DNA of 64,000 nucleotides from RI-153 sp963721725 (GCA_963721725.1 CAVRLX010000007.1:124001-188000), one strand, 5' to 3'; positions 48,380 through 57,187 are shown, numbered from the stretch's first letter. The notes: a model not told the origin generated them from the sequence alone. Numbers and translations are program-made.

Positions 48380-49334
48380 TTGTCTTACCATCCGTTGCGT
48401 ATTTTTTCTGGCTCTGCCCATTTGCAACTTGCCGGGGAGATCGCCAATATTTTGGGCGTGGCCCTGGGCAAATCCACCACGCGCCACCTGCCCGACAGTG
48501 AAATTCATGTGATGATCGACGAAGTGGTGCGCGATCAAGACATCTTTTTGATTCAACCGTGTAGCCAGCCTGTAAACGATAACCTCATGGAGCTTGTGCT
48601 CTATTTGGATGCCTTTCGCCGGGCCAGCGCCCACAGCGTCAGCGTGGTGATCCCCTACTTTCCCTATTCGCGCCAGGAACGCATGGCGCGCGGCCGCGAG
48701 GCGATTCAGCGCGCGTGTTGTCGCCAATATGATCGAAATGATGGGGGCGTCGCGTGTGATCTTTATTGACATTCACGCCCGCGGCATTCAGGGCTTCTTC
48801 AACATCCCCGTCGATCCGCTGACGGCGCTGCCCCTGCTTTCCGACTATTTCCGCAAACCCGACTATGAAAACGGCGCGATTGTCAGCCCGGATGTGGGGC
48901 GGGCCAGCTTGGCGGGCAAATATGCCGAGTTGCTCAACTTGCCGCTGGTGGTGATGCAAAAACGGCGCACCAGTTTCAGCAACACCGAAACTACCCATGT
49001 GGTTGGCGACATTGAAGGCCGCCGTCCGATTATCATTGATGATATGATGGCGGGGGGCAGTGTGCTTAAACAACTGGATGCGCTTTATGCCAACGGAGCC
49101 GAGGGCAAAGCCGCCTTTGCCGTAACTCATGGCATTTTACTGCCCACAGCGCTGGAACGGCTTGACTCTGATGATCGGATTGAAAAGCTAGTCGTCACCA
49201 ACACCATTCCCGTGCCGCCAGACAAGAGCAGCCACCCCAAGATCGAGGTAATCTCCGTGGCCCCGCTTTTGGCCGACATTATCAACCGCATCCACCAGGG
49301 TCGCAGCATTTCACAAAAGTTAATCCTGGTCTAA
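48380..49334 (+). CDS. prs: Ribose-phosphate pyrophosphokinase (frameshifted)
   Basis: About 317 residues, with an extra C near 48709. PLRIFSGSAHLQLAGEIANI opens the N-domain; DQDIFLIQPCSQPVNDNLME and VSVVIPYFPYSRQERMARGR form the ATP-binding region; the joined frame reads EAISARVVANMIEMMGASRV, then IDIHARGIQGFFNIPVDPLT. The PRPP loop is RRPIIIDDMMAGGSVLKQ, a variant of the usual DDMIDTGGT. It makes PRPP from ribose 5-phosphate and ATP for nucleotide, His and Trp synthesis. The TTG at 48380 is preceded by AAAGGGG and fits the promoter position. Confidence 0.88.
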
Positions 49335-49348
49335 CGAGGGAGGCCCCT

Positions 49349-49795
49349 TTGTTCCGACGTTCTAACCGCCCAGAGCCAGATGCCATTGAGGTGATCATCG
49401 GGCCGCGGGCTTCGTATAAGGGCACATTACGCAGCGATACCAGCATCCGCATTGATGGCGTGGTCGAGGGGGGAATTCTGCAAACACCGGCCAATGTCAT
49501 TCTTACCGAGACCACGCGTGTCTCTTGCGAGATCTACGCGCGCACTGTCAGCATTCGCGGACGTTTCAACGGCATCATCCGTGCAGACCGCGCTGAATTG
49601 TTGGCGGGTTGCCATGTCAGCGGCGCGCTCTTCGTCAACAGTTTTTTGCTGGACGATGGCGCGCTTTTGGACGGCGAACTGCACATGGCAAGCGCTAGTG
49701 AGGAGATTCTCGCCCTGCCGCTTAGCCGCCCCAACGCCCCCATCCCCATCCTGCCCGGCACGTATGACCCCGACCAGCCGCGCAGAGATCGTTAA
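49349..49795 (+). CDS. Bactofilin-family cytoskeletal protein
   Basis: A 148-residue protein of the polymer-forming bactofilin (DUF583) family: VIIGPRASYKGTLRSDTSIR, IDGVVEGGILQTPANVILTE, YARTVSIRGRFNGIIRADRA, and HVSGALFVNSFLLDDGALLD form the short right-handed beta-helix. The tail after residue 115 is Pro-rich and unstructured. Bactofilins form membrane-associated filaments. It starts at a TTG (49349) 14 nt after prs, with GAGGGAGG upstream, so both are probably in one operon. Confidence 0.85.
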   Translation: MFRRSNRPEPDAIEVIIGPRASYKGTLRSDTSIRIDGVVEGGILQTPANVILTETTRVSCEIYARTVSIRGRFNGIIRADRAELLAGCHVSGALFVNSFLLDDGALLDGELHMASASEEILALPLSRPNAPIPILPGTYDPDQPRRDR

Positions 49796-49827
49796 CTCTA
49801 TTTTCGCCACTAAAGGAAGGCATCCAC

Positions 49828-50361
49828 GTGAGTGACTCTGTGCAGACTGCGGAGGCTACATTTTTTCTGGGCGATACGCCGTTGGCTGTCTCTGGGCAGC
49901 GCTTGGCCGTGGGGCAGCCCGCGCCCGACGTCTGCATTGCCGACGGCTGGATTACCGAAACCAATCTCTTGGCAAGCACAGCGGGCAAAGTGCGCCTGAT
50001 CAGTGTGATCCCGTGTATTCATACCCACGTTTGTGATGCCCAAACCCGGCGCATGAACCAAGAAGCCAGCCGCCTCGGCGAAGATGTCGTGGTCATCGGC
50101 GTGAGTACAGATCCGCCGCCGGTACAGGGCATTTGGTGTGGCGCGGCTGGCGTGGATCGAGTGGTCATGCTGTCGGATCATCGGGCAATGGCCTTTGGCT
50201 ATGCCTATGGCACGGCCGTGGAGGCCATGCGCGCCGATCAGCGCGCCCTGTTTGTGGTCGATCAAAACGACGTTGTGCGTTACGCCGAATATGTACACAC
50301 TATCGGCGATCAACCGGATTACGCCGCCGCGCTCACGGTTGTGCGCGGTTTACTGGCATAG
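49828..50361 (+). CDS. tpx: Thiol peroxidase (Tpx-type peroxiredoxin)
   Basis: A 177-residue atypical 2-Cys peroxiredoxin. GDTPLAVSGQRLAVGQPAPD opens the fold; the peroxidatic Cys lies in IPCIHTHVCDAQTRRMNQEA with the preceding conserved Thr; the resolving Cys lies in GIWCGAAGVDRVVMLSDHRA; FVVDQNDVVRYAEYV follows. It reduces hydroperoxides with thioredoxin. An extra Cys four residues before the Thr (IPC) is unusual. The GTG start has AAAGGAAGG upstream. A catalase and a possible peroxiporin follow within 3 kb. Confidence 0.9.
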   Translation: MSDSVQTAEATFFLGDTPLAVSGQRLAVGQPAPDVCIADGWITETNLLASTAGKVRLISVIPCIHTHVCDAQTRRMNQEASRLGEDVVVIGVSTDPPPVQGIWCGAAGVDRVVMLSDHRAMAFGYAYGTAVEAMRADQRALFVVDQNDVVRYAEYVHTIGDQPDYAAALTVVRGLLA

Positions 50362-50373
50362 GGACTCCAATTT

Positions 50374-51012
50374 ATGGACTGGCTATTTGTCATGGGTGCG
50401 GCTGTGGTGGGCTATGTTTTGGGATCCATTCCCGTGGGGCTGTGGGTCTGCGCGCTCTATGGCGTGGACATCCGCACCGTGGGCAGCGGGCGGATTGGCG
50501 GCACCAATGCTTGGCGCGCGGCCGGGCTAAAAGCTGCCATCCCCACGGTGCTGGGCGATGCGTTGAAAGGGGCCGCTGCGGTGCTCTTGGCGCGCTATGT
50601 GGGCGGTCTGCTCGCTGTGGATGCAACGTCAATCGCGCTGGCGGCTTCGCTGACTGGGGGCGCGGCGGTGTGGGGACACAATCGCTCGCTCTTTCTTGGG
50701 TTCAAGGGCGGCGGCGCCGGCGGCATCACCACCGCCGCCACGACGATGGCGATCTCTCCGCTGGCTGGTGGCATTGTCTGGCTGACCGGCGCGCTCTTAA
50801 TCTGGTGGAGCCGCATGGCCTCGGTGGGGACCTTTGCCGTGGGCGCGTGTTCGCTGGCAACGTTGCTTTTCCTCTATTTTGTGGATAGCACCCGCTGGCC
50901 GTGGCCCTATCCCCTCTTTGGCGTGATTGTATTTTTGGCGGTGACAGTTGCGTTGCGCCGTAACCGCGCAGCCTTGAAAGAGGGCAAAGAACGCATTATC
51001 AGCATGTGGTAG
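50374..51012 (+). CDS. plsY: PlsY-type glycerol-3-phosphate acyltransferase, variant motif 3
   Basis: A 212-residue membrane protein with about five helices. PlsY motif 1 is GSIPVGLWVCALYGVDIRTV and GSGRIGGTNAWRAAG (usual GSGNIGATN), motif 2 is GDALKGAAAVLLAR, and motif 3 is GHNRSLFLGFKGGGAGGITT (usual KGGKGVAT). PlsY transfers acyl groups from acyl-phosphate to glycerol 3-phosphate. The loss of the second Lys-Gly pair in motif 3 may change acyl-phosphate use, so this could be a divergent paralogue. It starts 12 nt after tpx. Confidence 0.8.
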   Translation: MDWLFVMGAAVVGYVLGSIPVGLWVCALYGVDIRTVGSGRIGGTNAWRAAGLKAAIPTVLGDALKGAAAVLLARYVGGLLAVDATSIALAASLTGGAAVWGHNRSLFLGFKGGGAGGITTAATTMAISPLAGGIVWLTGALLIWWSRMASVGTFAVGACSLATLLFLYFVDSTRWPWPYPLFGVIVFLAVTVALRRNRAALKEGKERIISMW

Positions 51013-51104
51013 ATCGCGCTTTTCTAAAGATTGTTCTTCTGATTGGAACGTTTCCACTTGCTACACCCTGCTCGCTATAGTTGAATGAGTAGTTGAATAG
51101 GAAT

Positions 51105-51187
51105 TGTACAGGTGCGACGCAATCGCCAGGAGTAGATTGGGTGTGAAACGCTTATGGCGAGTGCGTCATATCTTAGACCTGCACAGA
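51105..51187. repeat. REPIN-like GTGCGACGCAC element, copy 4 (diverged)
   Basis: GTACAGGTGCGACGCAATCG at the left, GGCGAGTGCGTCATATCTTA at the right, with the usual centre (GATTGGGTGTGAAACGCTT). Mismatches show that it is an older copy. It lies between plsY and the catalase gene. Confidence 0.75.
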
Positions 51188-51225
51188 TAGTTTGAATATA
51201 GTTGATGACGTAAACACTCACATAT

Positions 51226-51255
51226 CGGCATCAGAATTCGGTATCAGAATCGGTA
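51226..51255. promoter_or_regulatory. Direct repeat in the catalase leader
   Basis: CGGCATCAGAATT and CGGTATCAGAATC are tandem 14-mers ending 13 nt before the GTG start. They may be a regulator site or a simple duplication. Confidence 0.35.
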
Positions 51256-51268
51256 AAGGAGCGACACT

Positions 51269-52975
51269 GTGGATAAAAAGCAAAACGGACAAGAGTCAAC
51301 CGAACCCACCCTGACCAACCGCCAGGGTCATGCAGTGACCAACAACCAATCGCAGCGTACTGTGGGTAGCCGTGGTCCGGCCACACTGGAGAACTATCAG
51401 TTTCTCGAAAAGATCAGCCATTTCGACCGCGAGCGCATCCCAGAGCGTGTGGTCCATGCCCGTGGCTTTGTGGCCTATGGCGAGTTTGAAGCCACCGGCC
51501 AGATCGGCGACGAACCGGCCTCGAAATATACCCGCGCCAAGCTCTTTCAGGAGGCAGGCAAAAAGACACCTCTCGCCATCCGTTTCTCAACGGTGATTGG
51601 TGGCCGCGATTCCTCGGAAGTGGCACGTGATCCACGGGGTTTCGCTGTGAAATTCTACACGGAAGATGGCAACTGGGATCTTGTGGGCAACAATCTGCCT
51701 GTCTTTTTTATTCGCGATGCTATTAAGTTTCCCGATGTAATCCATTCGCTCAAGCCCGATCCGGTCACCTTCCGCCAAGAAGCCAACCGTATTTTCGACT
51801 TTATGAGCCAGACCCCCGAAGCCATGCACATGCTTACCTTCCTCTTTGGCCCGCGCGGTATTCCCGCCAGCTATCGGCACATGGAAGGGTACGGCGTCAA
51901 TACCTATAAAATGGTCAACGCCCAGGGCGAAACGGTGATTGTAAAATACCATTTTCACCCGCGCGTTGGGGTGGCAAGCTTCACCCAGGATGAAGCCAAC
52001 AAGGTGCAAGGGCACGATCTTGGCTCCGCTTCTAAAGACCTGTTTGAGGCGATTGAAGCGGGCGATTATCCGCAGTGGGATGTCTTTGTGCAGATCATGG
52101 ACGATCACGACCATCCCGAACTGGATTGGGATCCGCTGGATGATACCAAAACCTGGCCCGAAGATGACTTCCCGCTGCGCAAGATCGGCGTGATGACGCT
52201 GAACCGTAACGTGGAAAACTTTTTCGCCGAAAACGAGCAGATCTCCATGGGCACCGGTGTGCTGGTGGACGGGTTGGATTTTTCCGACGACAAGATGCTG
52301 GTTGGGCGCACCTTCTCCTATTCTGACACACAGCGCTACCGCGTGGGGACCAACTATCTGCAAGTGCCTGTGAACCAGGCCCAAAATGCCACCGTTGCCA
52401 CCAATCAACGCGATGGTCAGATGACCTATCACGTTGACTTGGGTGCAGGGCAAAATCCCCACATCAATTTTGAACCGTCGATTCACGGCGGCCTGCGCGA
52501 AGACCCGCGCAATGAAGCGTACAATGCACCAGAGATCACAGGCCACCTGACCCGTGCCGTGCTGGAACGTCGCAACGATTACATTCAAGCGCGCATCCGC
52601 TATGAAACCGTCATGGATTGGGAACGCGACGATTTTGTAAAGAATATGGGCATGTTGCTGAATCAGTGTGAGCGCGATGTGCAGGAGCGCATGCTGTGGC
52701 ACTTCTATCTGATTCATGATGACTTGGGCAAGCGCGTGGGCGAGGCCATCGGCCTCTCGGCAGAAGATGTCCGCCATCTTTCGCCGCTGCCCAAGCAAGT
52801 CCTAACCGAGCAAGATCAGCAGCGCTTGAAAAACCTGGGTCGCAATGGCGATACGATTGACTCAAGTGCCTGGGGGCAGCGCACCGGCTCTGTTGAGAAT
52901 CGACCGGCCAAAGCGGAAGAATTGCTGGGCGGTATGATGAAGAAAGAGATGAAGGAAAAAGAGAAAGCGATGTAG
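51269..52975 (+). CDS. Heme catalase, monofunctional
   Basis: A 568-residue clade 2/3-type catalase without the C-terminal flavodoxin-like domain. Catalytic His63 lies in ERVVHARGFVAYGEFE, Asn in DLVGNNLPVFFIRDAIKFPD, and the heme-ligand Tyr in GRTFSYSDTQRYRVGTNYLQ. QIMDDHDHPELDWDPLDDTK is the typical middle segment. The N-terminal 40 residues are hydrophilic. The GTG start is supported by AAAGGAG. It dismutates hydrogen peroxide in the cytoplasm; a terminator and an aquaporin gene follow. Confidence 0.95.
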   Translation: MDKKQNGQESTEPTLTNRQGHAVTNNQSQRTVGSRGPATLENYQFLEKISHFDRERIPERVVHARGFVAYGEFEATGQIGDEPASKYTRAKLFQEAGKKTPLAIRFSTVIGGRDSSEVARDPRGFAVKFYTEDGNWDLVGNNLPVFFIRDAIKFPDVIHSLKPDPVTFRQEANRIFDFMSQTPEAMHMLTFLFGPRGIPASYRHMEGYGVNTYKMVNAQGETVIVKYHFHPRVGVASFTQDEANKVQGHDLGSASKDLFEAIEAGDYPQWDVFVQIMDDHDHPELDWDPLDDTKTWPEDDFPLRKIGVMTLNRNVENFFAENEQISMGTGVLVDGLDFSDDKMLVGRTFSYSDTQRYRVGTNYLQVPVNQAQNATVATNQRDGQMTYHVDLGAGQNPHINFEPSIHGGLREDPRNEAYNAPEITGHLTRAVLERRNDYIQARIRYETVMDWERDDFVKNMGMLLNQCERDVQERMLWHFYLIHDDLGKRVGEAIGLSAEDVRHLSPLPKQVLTEQDQQRLKNLGRNGDTIDSSAWGQRTGSVENRPAKAEELLGGMMKKEMKEKEKAM

Positions 52976-52993
52976 GAACGCTTTCTCCACAAT

Positions 52994-53027
52994 AAAAGCC
53001 CTGGGTGCAGCTTTCCCAGGGCTTTTT
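52994..53027 (+). terminator. Terminator after the catalase gene
   Basis: AAAAGCCCTGGG and CCCAGGGCTTTTT around a 9-nt loop. Confidence 0.92.
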
Positions 53028-53051
53028 CTATGCTAACTGGGGAACTATCCG

Positions 53052-53750
53052 ATGAATCGTCTGTGGAAGGCCCTGATCGTCGAATGTATCGGCACATTCG
53101 TGCTGATATTTATCGGCGCGGGTGCAGCAGTGATGACTTCGCTGGGCATTGGATCGCTGATCACGGTGGCGTTTGCCCACGGCTTCACCATTCTCTTTCT
53201 GATCTATGCCTACGGTCACATTAGCGGTGTCCATATCAACCCGGCCGTTTCGGTGGGATTGTGGGTGGCGGGCAAGTTTGAAACCGCCAAACTTGTGCCT
53301 TATATTGGCGTGCAACTCTTGGGGGCGATTGTGGCTGGCTTTGCGCTGCGCTTTGTCTATGGCGGACCGTTGCACGGCTTGGGCGCAACGCTGGTAGATT
53401 ATGAACTGACCACGTGGGCCGGGGCTTTTTTCCTTGAAGTCATCGGCACATTTTTGATGATGAACACCATCCTCAACGCCGCTGTGGGGGGCCACGCTGG
53501 GCGGCTGGCCCCTTTCGCAGTGAGTATGACCGTCGTCGCCATTATTCTCTTTTTCGGGCCGATCACCGGGGCCAGTCTCAACCCGGCGCGTACAATTGGC
53601 CCGGCCATCGCTGCTGGGGTTTACACCGACTTTTGGATGTACATGGCCTCTACCCTTTTGGGGGCTGTGTTGGCGGCGCTCTTTTATCGCGCCGTCTTGG
53701 AAAGCGCATCGCCAGACGTGCCTCCCGGTCGGTCCGCGCCGAACTTGTAA
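53052..53750 (+). CDS. Aquaporin/MIP-family channel
   Basis: A 232-residue six-helix channel. The two pore motifs are HINPAVSVGLWVAGKFETAK (first NPA) and TGASLNPARTIGPAIAAGVY (second NPA with the Arg of the selectivity filter). A narrow-filter His-Arg arrangement would make it a water channel; the exact filter residues cannot be assigned without alignment. It lies 76 nt after the catalase stop, separated by a terminator. The tail is short and Pro/Ser-rich. Confidence 0.9.
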   Translation: MNRLWKALIVECIGTFVLIFIGAGAAVMTSLGIGSLITVAFAHGFTILFLIYAYGHISGVHINPAVSVGLWVAGKFETAKLVPYIGVQLLGAIVAGFALRFVYGGPLHGLGATLVDYELTTWAGAFFLEVIGTFLMMNTILNAAVGGHAGRLAPFAVSMTVVAIILFFGPITGASLNPARTIGPAIAAGVYTDFWMYMASTLLGAVLAALFYRAVLESASPDVPPGRSAPNL

Positions 53751-53766
53751 GAAAAAGTAACGAGAC

Positions 53767-53792
53767 GGGTGCGTCGCACCCTCGACCTATAT
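53767..53792. repeat. Solo end of the REPIN-like element
   Basis: GGGTGCGTCGCACCCTCGAC followed by CTATAT is a single right end of the REPIN-like family, lying between convergent aquaporin and nuclease genes. Confidence 0.6.
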
Positions 53793-53818
53793 TCTGAATT
53801 GATTCGTCCATCGTTTGT

Positions 53819-55225
53819 CTAAAACTCAAACGCCTGCCCGCGCAGGGGAACCTCGACCAAAGGATGGCCTTGTTGGCGTAGCTTTTCGGCCAGCGTTGTG
53901 GCCGCCTCCTCTTCGCCGTGGACCAAAAAGGTGGTTTGCAGCCGCTTTTTGTCAAAATGGCCTGCCCATTCCAACAGTTCGGCTTGATCGGCGTGGGCGC
54001 TATAGCCGTCAATGTGCGCTACCTCGGCCTCCACGTTATATTCCTCACCAAAGATGCGCACCCGCTTTTCGCCATCCAAAATACGCCGCCCCAATGTATC
54101 TTGGGCCTGAAAGCTGACAAACAGAATTGTGTTGTCGCTGCTGCCAATGTTGTTTTTGAGATGATGCAAAATGCGCCCATTCTCGGCCATGCCGCTGGCG
54201 CTGATGATCACCGCCGGCCCAGTCAGAAAGTTAAGCTGTTTGCTGCGCCGCACATCGCGCACATACTCAATATGCGGATAGTCAAAGGGGTTGCGCCGTC
54301 CATCCTCAGTCAGAAACTGCGTAACGTCCGTATCCCAAGCCTCCGGGTGCATACGAAACACATCGGTAGCGTTCACCGCCAGCGGGCTATCTACAAAGAC
54401 CGGCAGTTGGGGAATATCATCTGTCGCGTCCAATTGGTTAAGATTGTAGACCAATTCCTGGGTGCGCCCCACGGCAAAGGCGGGCACAATCACCTTGCCC
54501 TTGCGCCGTGCCGTGCGCACAATCACATCCTCCAAATGGCGGCGCGCCTCTTGATAGGAGCCGTGTAGCCGGTTGCCATAGGTACTTTCCATAATCACAA
54601 TATCGGCCTCGTCGATCCATTCGGGGCTGCGCAAGATGGCGATCTCGTCGCGGCCCAAATCACCGCTAAAGGCCAGCCGCCACGATTTGCCGCTCTCCCG
54701 CTCCTCAATATCCAGCGTCACCAGCGCCGATCCCAAAATGTGACCGGCCTCATAAAAGGTCAATTGCACACCGTCGGCAATCGGTACAGTACGGTGCATC
54801 CCAACGCTGATAAAATAGAGCAAGGCATTCTGGGCATCGGCCTGGGTATAGATCGGCTCAATCGGCGCTTCATTGTCGCGGCGGCGGCGTTTGTTGATGT
54901 ACTCCACATCCTTTTCCTGAATGTGGCCGCTGTCCAATAACATATAGGCCGACAAATTGCGCGTTGCCGCCGTACACCAAATGTTACCGGTGAATCCCTG
55001 TTTGACCAGGTTTGGCAAATTGCCTGCATGATCAATGTGGGCGTGGCTCAGCACGACAGTATCAATGGTTTTGGGATCGAAGGGAAAGTGCAGATTGCGC
55101 TCATAGGTATCGGCGCGCCGCCCCTGGTAAAGGCCACATTCCAACAAGATCCGTTGTCCGTTGACCTCGATTAAGTGCATTGAACCCGTGACCTCACGGG
55201 CGGCCCCATGGAACGTGATACGCAT
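53819..55225 (-). CDS. Beta-CASP metallo-beta-lactamase-fold ribonuclease
   Basis: A 468-residue nuclease of the CPSF73/RNase-like group. MRITFHGAAREVTGSMHLIE opens the fold; metal motif 2 is VVLSHAHIDHAGNLPNLVKQ; further metal ligands lie in YEAGHILGSALVTLD and LAFSGDLGRD. The beta-CASP motifs follow: motif A in MESTYGNRLHG, motif B in VIISASGMAENGRI, and motif C as VAHIDGYSAHADQAELLEWA. It probably cleaves RNA (mRNA decay or 3' processing). It has no KH domain and no signal peptide. The ATG at 55225 is supported by homology. Confidence 0.9.
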   Translation of the reverse strand: MRITFHGAAREVTGSMHLIEVNGQRILLECGLYQGRRADTYERNLHFPFDPKTIDTVVLSHAHIDHAGNLPNLVKQGFTGNIWCTAATRNLSAYMLLDSGHIQEKDVEYINKRRRRDNEAPIEPIYTQADAQNALLYFISVGMHRTVPIADGVQLTFYEAGHILGSALVTLDIEERESGKSWRLAFSGDLGRDEIAILRSPEWIDEADIVIMESTYGNRLHGSYQEARRHLEDVIVRTARRKGKVIVPAFAVGRTQELVYNLNQLDATDDIPQLPVFVDSPLAVNATDVFRMHPEAWDTDVTQFLTEDGRRNPFDYPHIEYVRDVRRSKQLNFLTGPAVIISASGMAENGRILHHLKNNIGSSDNTILFVSFQAQDTLGRRILDGEKRVRIFGEEYNVEAEVAHIDGYSAHADQAELLEWAGHFDKKRLQTTFLVHGEEEAATTLAEKLRQQGHPLVEVPLRGQAFEF

Positions 55226-55396
55226 GGTAGACTCCAGTTGTGATTGGGTAAAATAAAAACATGGCTATACTGCGCAGCACCACAAAGGAACAGCTTTTGC
55301 TCTTTGAAACATGTGCTTGTGAGCTGCTGCGGTGTATATACGGCATGGCTCTGCCCATAGCCTGACAGCCCTCCCCCCGAAAGACGGTAACCGATT

Positions 55397-56269
55397 ATGC
55401 AATTCTACAAATATCACGGCCTGGGCAACGACTATCTTATCATTGATCCGGCTACAGCGCCGACACCGCTCAATCAACCCCTTGTTGCGCCCTGGGCTGT
55501 GGCGATCTGTGATCGCCAGCGTGGCGTCGGCGCAGATGGCATTGTCCATGGCCCGCTGCCCCAATCCACAGACAATTCCTTTGCCTGTGAGATCTGGAAC
55601 CCCGACGGCTCGCGCGCCGAGGTCAGCGGCAACGGGCTGCGGATTTTCGCCCGCTATTTGCTGGATGCCGGTTATGTTGCGCCCGTCCCAGACGCAACGA
55701 TTGCCTTTACGCTCCACAGCGGTGGGCGCGCTGTACCTGTGCTTGCCCACGCCGATGGGCTGATCAGTGTGACATTGGGCGAGGCGCACGTGCGTTTTCT
55801 GCAAAGCGTTGCCGATCTGGGGCTTGACGAAACAAACGATGGGTTGGGCGCGCCGGTGCTGATCGACGTGGGCAACCCCCACTGTGTCTTTTTCCCCGAC
55901 GCCCATCTGCCTGTCAACCCGGCATTGGCTCGCCAATGGGGAGCGCAGATCGAACATGCCCCGCTCTTTCCGCAGCGCACTAATGTCCAGTTTGCCCGTG
56001 TCCGTGCATCCAACTACATTGACATTGAAATCTGGGAACGGGGGGCTGGCTACACTCTTGCCAGCGGCAGCAGCAGTTGTGCCGTGGCCGTGGCCGCCGT
56101 TGCCAGCGGACGTTGCCAATCGCCGGTCACCGTCCACATGGCTGGCGGCAGCCTTATCATCACGGTTGAGCATATAGACGCCCGTTACCGGGTCACCCTG
56201 ACTGGCCCGGTGACGCCCGTGTTTGGGGGCAATTTTGACGCACGTTGGCTGGATGCGCTGACTGGCTAG
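55397..56269 (+). CDS. dapF: Diaminopimelate epimerase-family protein with Ser at both catalytic Cys positions
   Basis: A 290-residue two-lobed epimerase. YKYHGLGNDYLIIDPATAPT and VGADGIVHGPLPQS match DapF. The first active-site region reads IWNPDGSRAEVSGNGLRIFA, where DapF normally has a Cys before GNG. The second reads ERGAGYTLASGSSSCAVAVA, where the usual form is ACGTGA. Both catalytic Cys positions are thus Ser, although a nearby Cys remains in SSSCA. It may be a distinct subfamily with altered chemistry or a non-lysine role. It is divergent from the nuclease gene and upstream of lexA. Confidence 0.8.
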   Translation: MQFYKYHGLGNDYLIIDPATAPTPLNQPLVAPWAVAICDRQRGVGADGIVHGPLPQSTDNSFACEIWNPDGSRAEVSGNGLRIFARYLLDAGYVAPVPDATIAFTLHSGGRAVPVLAHADGLISVTLGEAHVRFLQSVADLGLDETNDGLGAPVLIDVGNPHCVFFPDAHLPVNPALARQWGAQIEHAPLFPQRTNVQFARVRASNYIDIEIWERGAGYTLASGSSSCAVAVAAVASGRCQSPVTVHMAGGSLIITVEHIDARYRVTLTGPVTPVFGGNFDARWLDALTG

Positions 56270-56299
56270 AACAAAATCGAACACACGTGCGAATGGGAG

Positions 56300-56328
56300 T
56301 TGACACCGCACAAACGTTCTTGTATACT
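56300..56328 (+). promoter_or_regulatory. Sigma-70 promoter of lexA
   Basis: Perfect TTGACA and TATACT with 17-nt spacing, about 105 nt upstream of the lexA start. Confidence 0.85.
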
Positions 56329-56357
56329 TTGGGAAACTTTGGGAAACAAACGTTCTT
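56311..56357 (+). promoter_or_regulatory. Candidate LexA operators (direct repeat)
   Basis: CAAACGTTCTT occurs at 56311-56321, inside the promoter spacer, and again at 56347-56357, 36 bp (about 3.5 helical turns) downstream. Position suggests autoregulation by LexA, but the motif is not a classical SOS box. Confidence 0.5.
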
Positions 56358-56434
56358 ATTTGGGATACCCCTCAAATCCCAACCGCCGCCAGTGTCGGAT
56401 CACCTGTCCAGTTTTAGCCAAAAAGGAGCCACCC

Positions 56435-57136
56435 ATGAGTCTTTCCGAGCGCCAGAAGAATATTTTGCACTTTATCGCCAGGTTTCTCGATCAGCGTAGC
56501 TTTCCGCCCACCATCCGCGAGATCGGGCAAGCGGTCGGTATTTCCAGCACATCGGTGGTGAAATATAACCTGACCAAGTTGGAAAAGGAAGAACTGATCC
56601 TGCGCCAAAAAGAGGTCAGCCGTGGGTTGAGCCTGAACTGGGAAAAGCTGGCCCAACTTGGCATGTCGGAAGAAATGGGCGGACCCGTGACCTATGGAGA
56701 AGCCAACGGCGGGCACAATCAAGTCAAAGAACAGACCATGATGATCCCGATTTTTGGCCCGATTGCGGCAGGTCTGCCGATTGGTGTGGAAACCCAAGAG
56801 AAGGAGATGGCGGAAGATCGGATCGAACTGAACCGCTCGTTCTTCCGCAAGAACGCCGATCTCTTTGCCCTGCGCGTGCAAGGGGATTCGATGGTCGATG
56901 CCAGCGTGTTGGACGGCGATATTGTAATTCTGCGCCAGCAAGAGCGTGCCGAAAACGGCGAAATGGTGGCGGCGTGGATCGAAGATGCCCAGGAGACGAC
57001 GCTCAAGCGCTTCTATCTCAAGGGCGATAAGGTGGAATTGCACCCGTGCAACCCCAACTATAACGTGCAAACCTATAACGCCGGTCAGGTGCGGATTGCC
57101 GGTAAAGTGGTTTCGGTGATTCGTTCGTTGGAGTAA
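56435..57136 (+). CDS. lexA: LexA SOS repressor
   Basis: A 233-residue repressor. The N-terminal winged helix reads LSERQKNILHFIARFLDQRS, FPPTIREIGQAVGISSTSVV, KYNLTKLEKEELILRQKEVS. After a linker longer than in E. coli, the S24 peptidase domain has the Ala-Gly cleavage site in FGPIAAGLPIGVET, catalytic Ser in VQGDSMVDASVLDGDIVILR, and Lys in ETTLKRFYLKGD. RecA-stimulated self-cleavage induces the SOS response. The ATG at 56435 has AAAAGGAG; the upstream in-frame extension starts inside the promoter and is rejected. Confidence 0.95.
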   Translation: MSLSERQKNILHFIARFLDQRSFPPTIREIGQAVGISSTSVVKYNLTKLEKEELILRQKEVSRGLSLNWEKLAQLGMSEEMGGPVTYGEANGGHNQVKEQTMMIPIFGPIAAGLPIGVETQEKEMAEDRIELNRSFFRKNADLFALRVQGDSMVDASVLDGDIVILRQQERAENGEMVAAWIEDAQETTLKRFYLKGDKVELHPCNPNYNVQTYNAGQVRIAGKVVSVIRSLE

Positions 57137-57144
57137 ACTACTGC

Positions 57145-57187
57145 GTGTTGCGTGTTCCGTATCTTTACTTCACGGAACACGCAACAC
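57145..57187. terminator. Hairpin of GTGTT words after lexA
   Basis: GTGTTGCGTGTTCCGT and ACGGAACACGCAACAC are perfect 16-nt arms around an 11-nt loop. No T run; terminator or intergenic word repeat. Confidence 0.65.
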
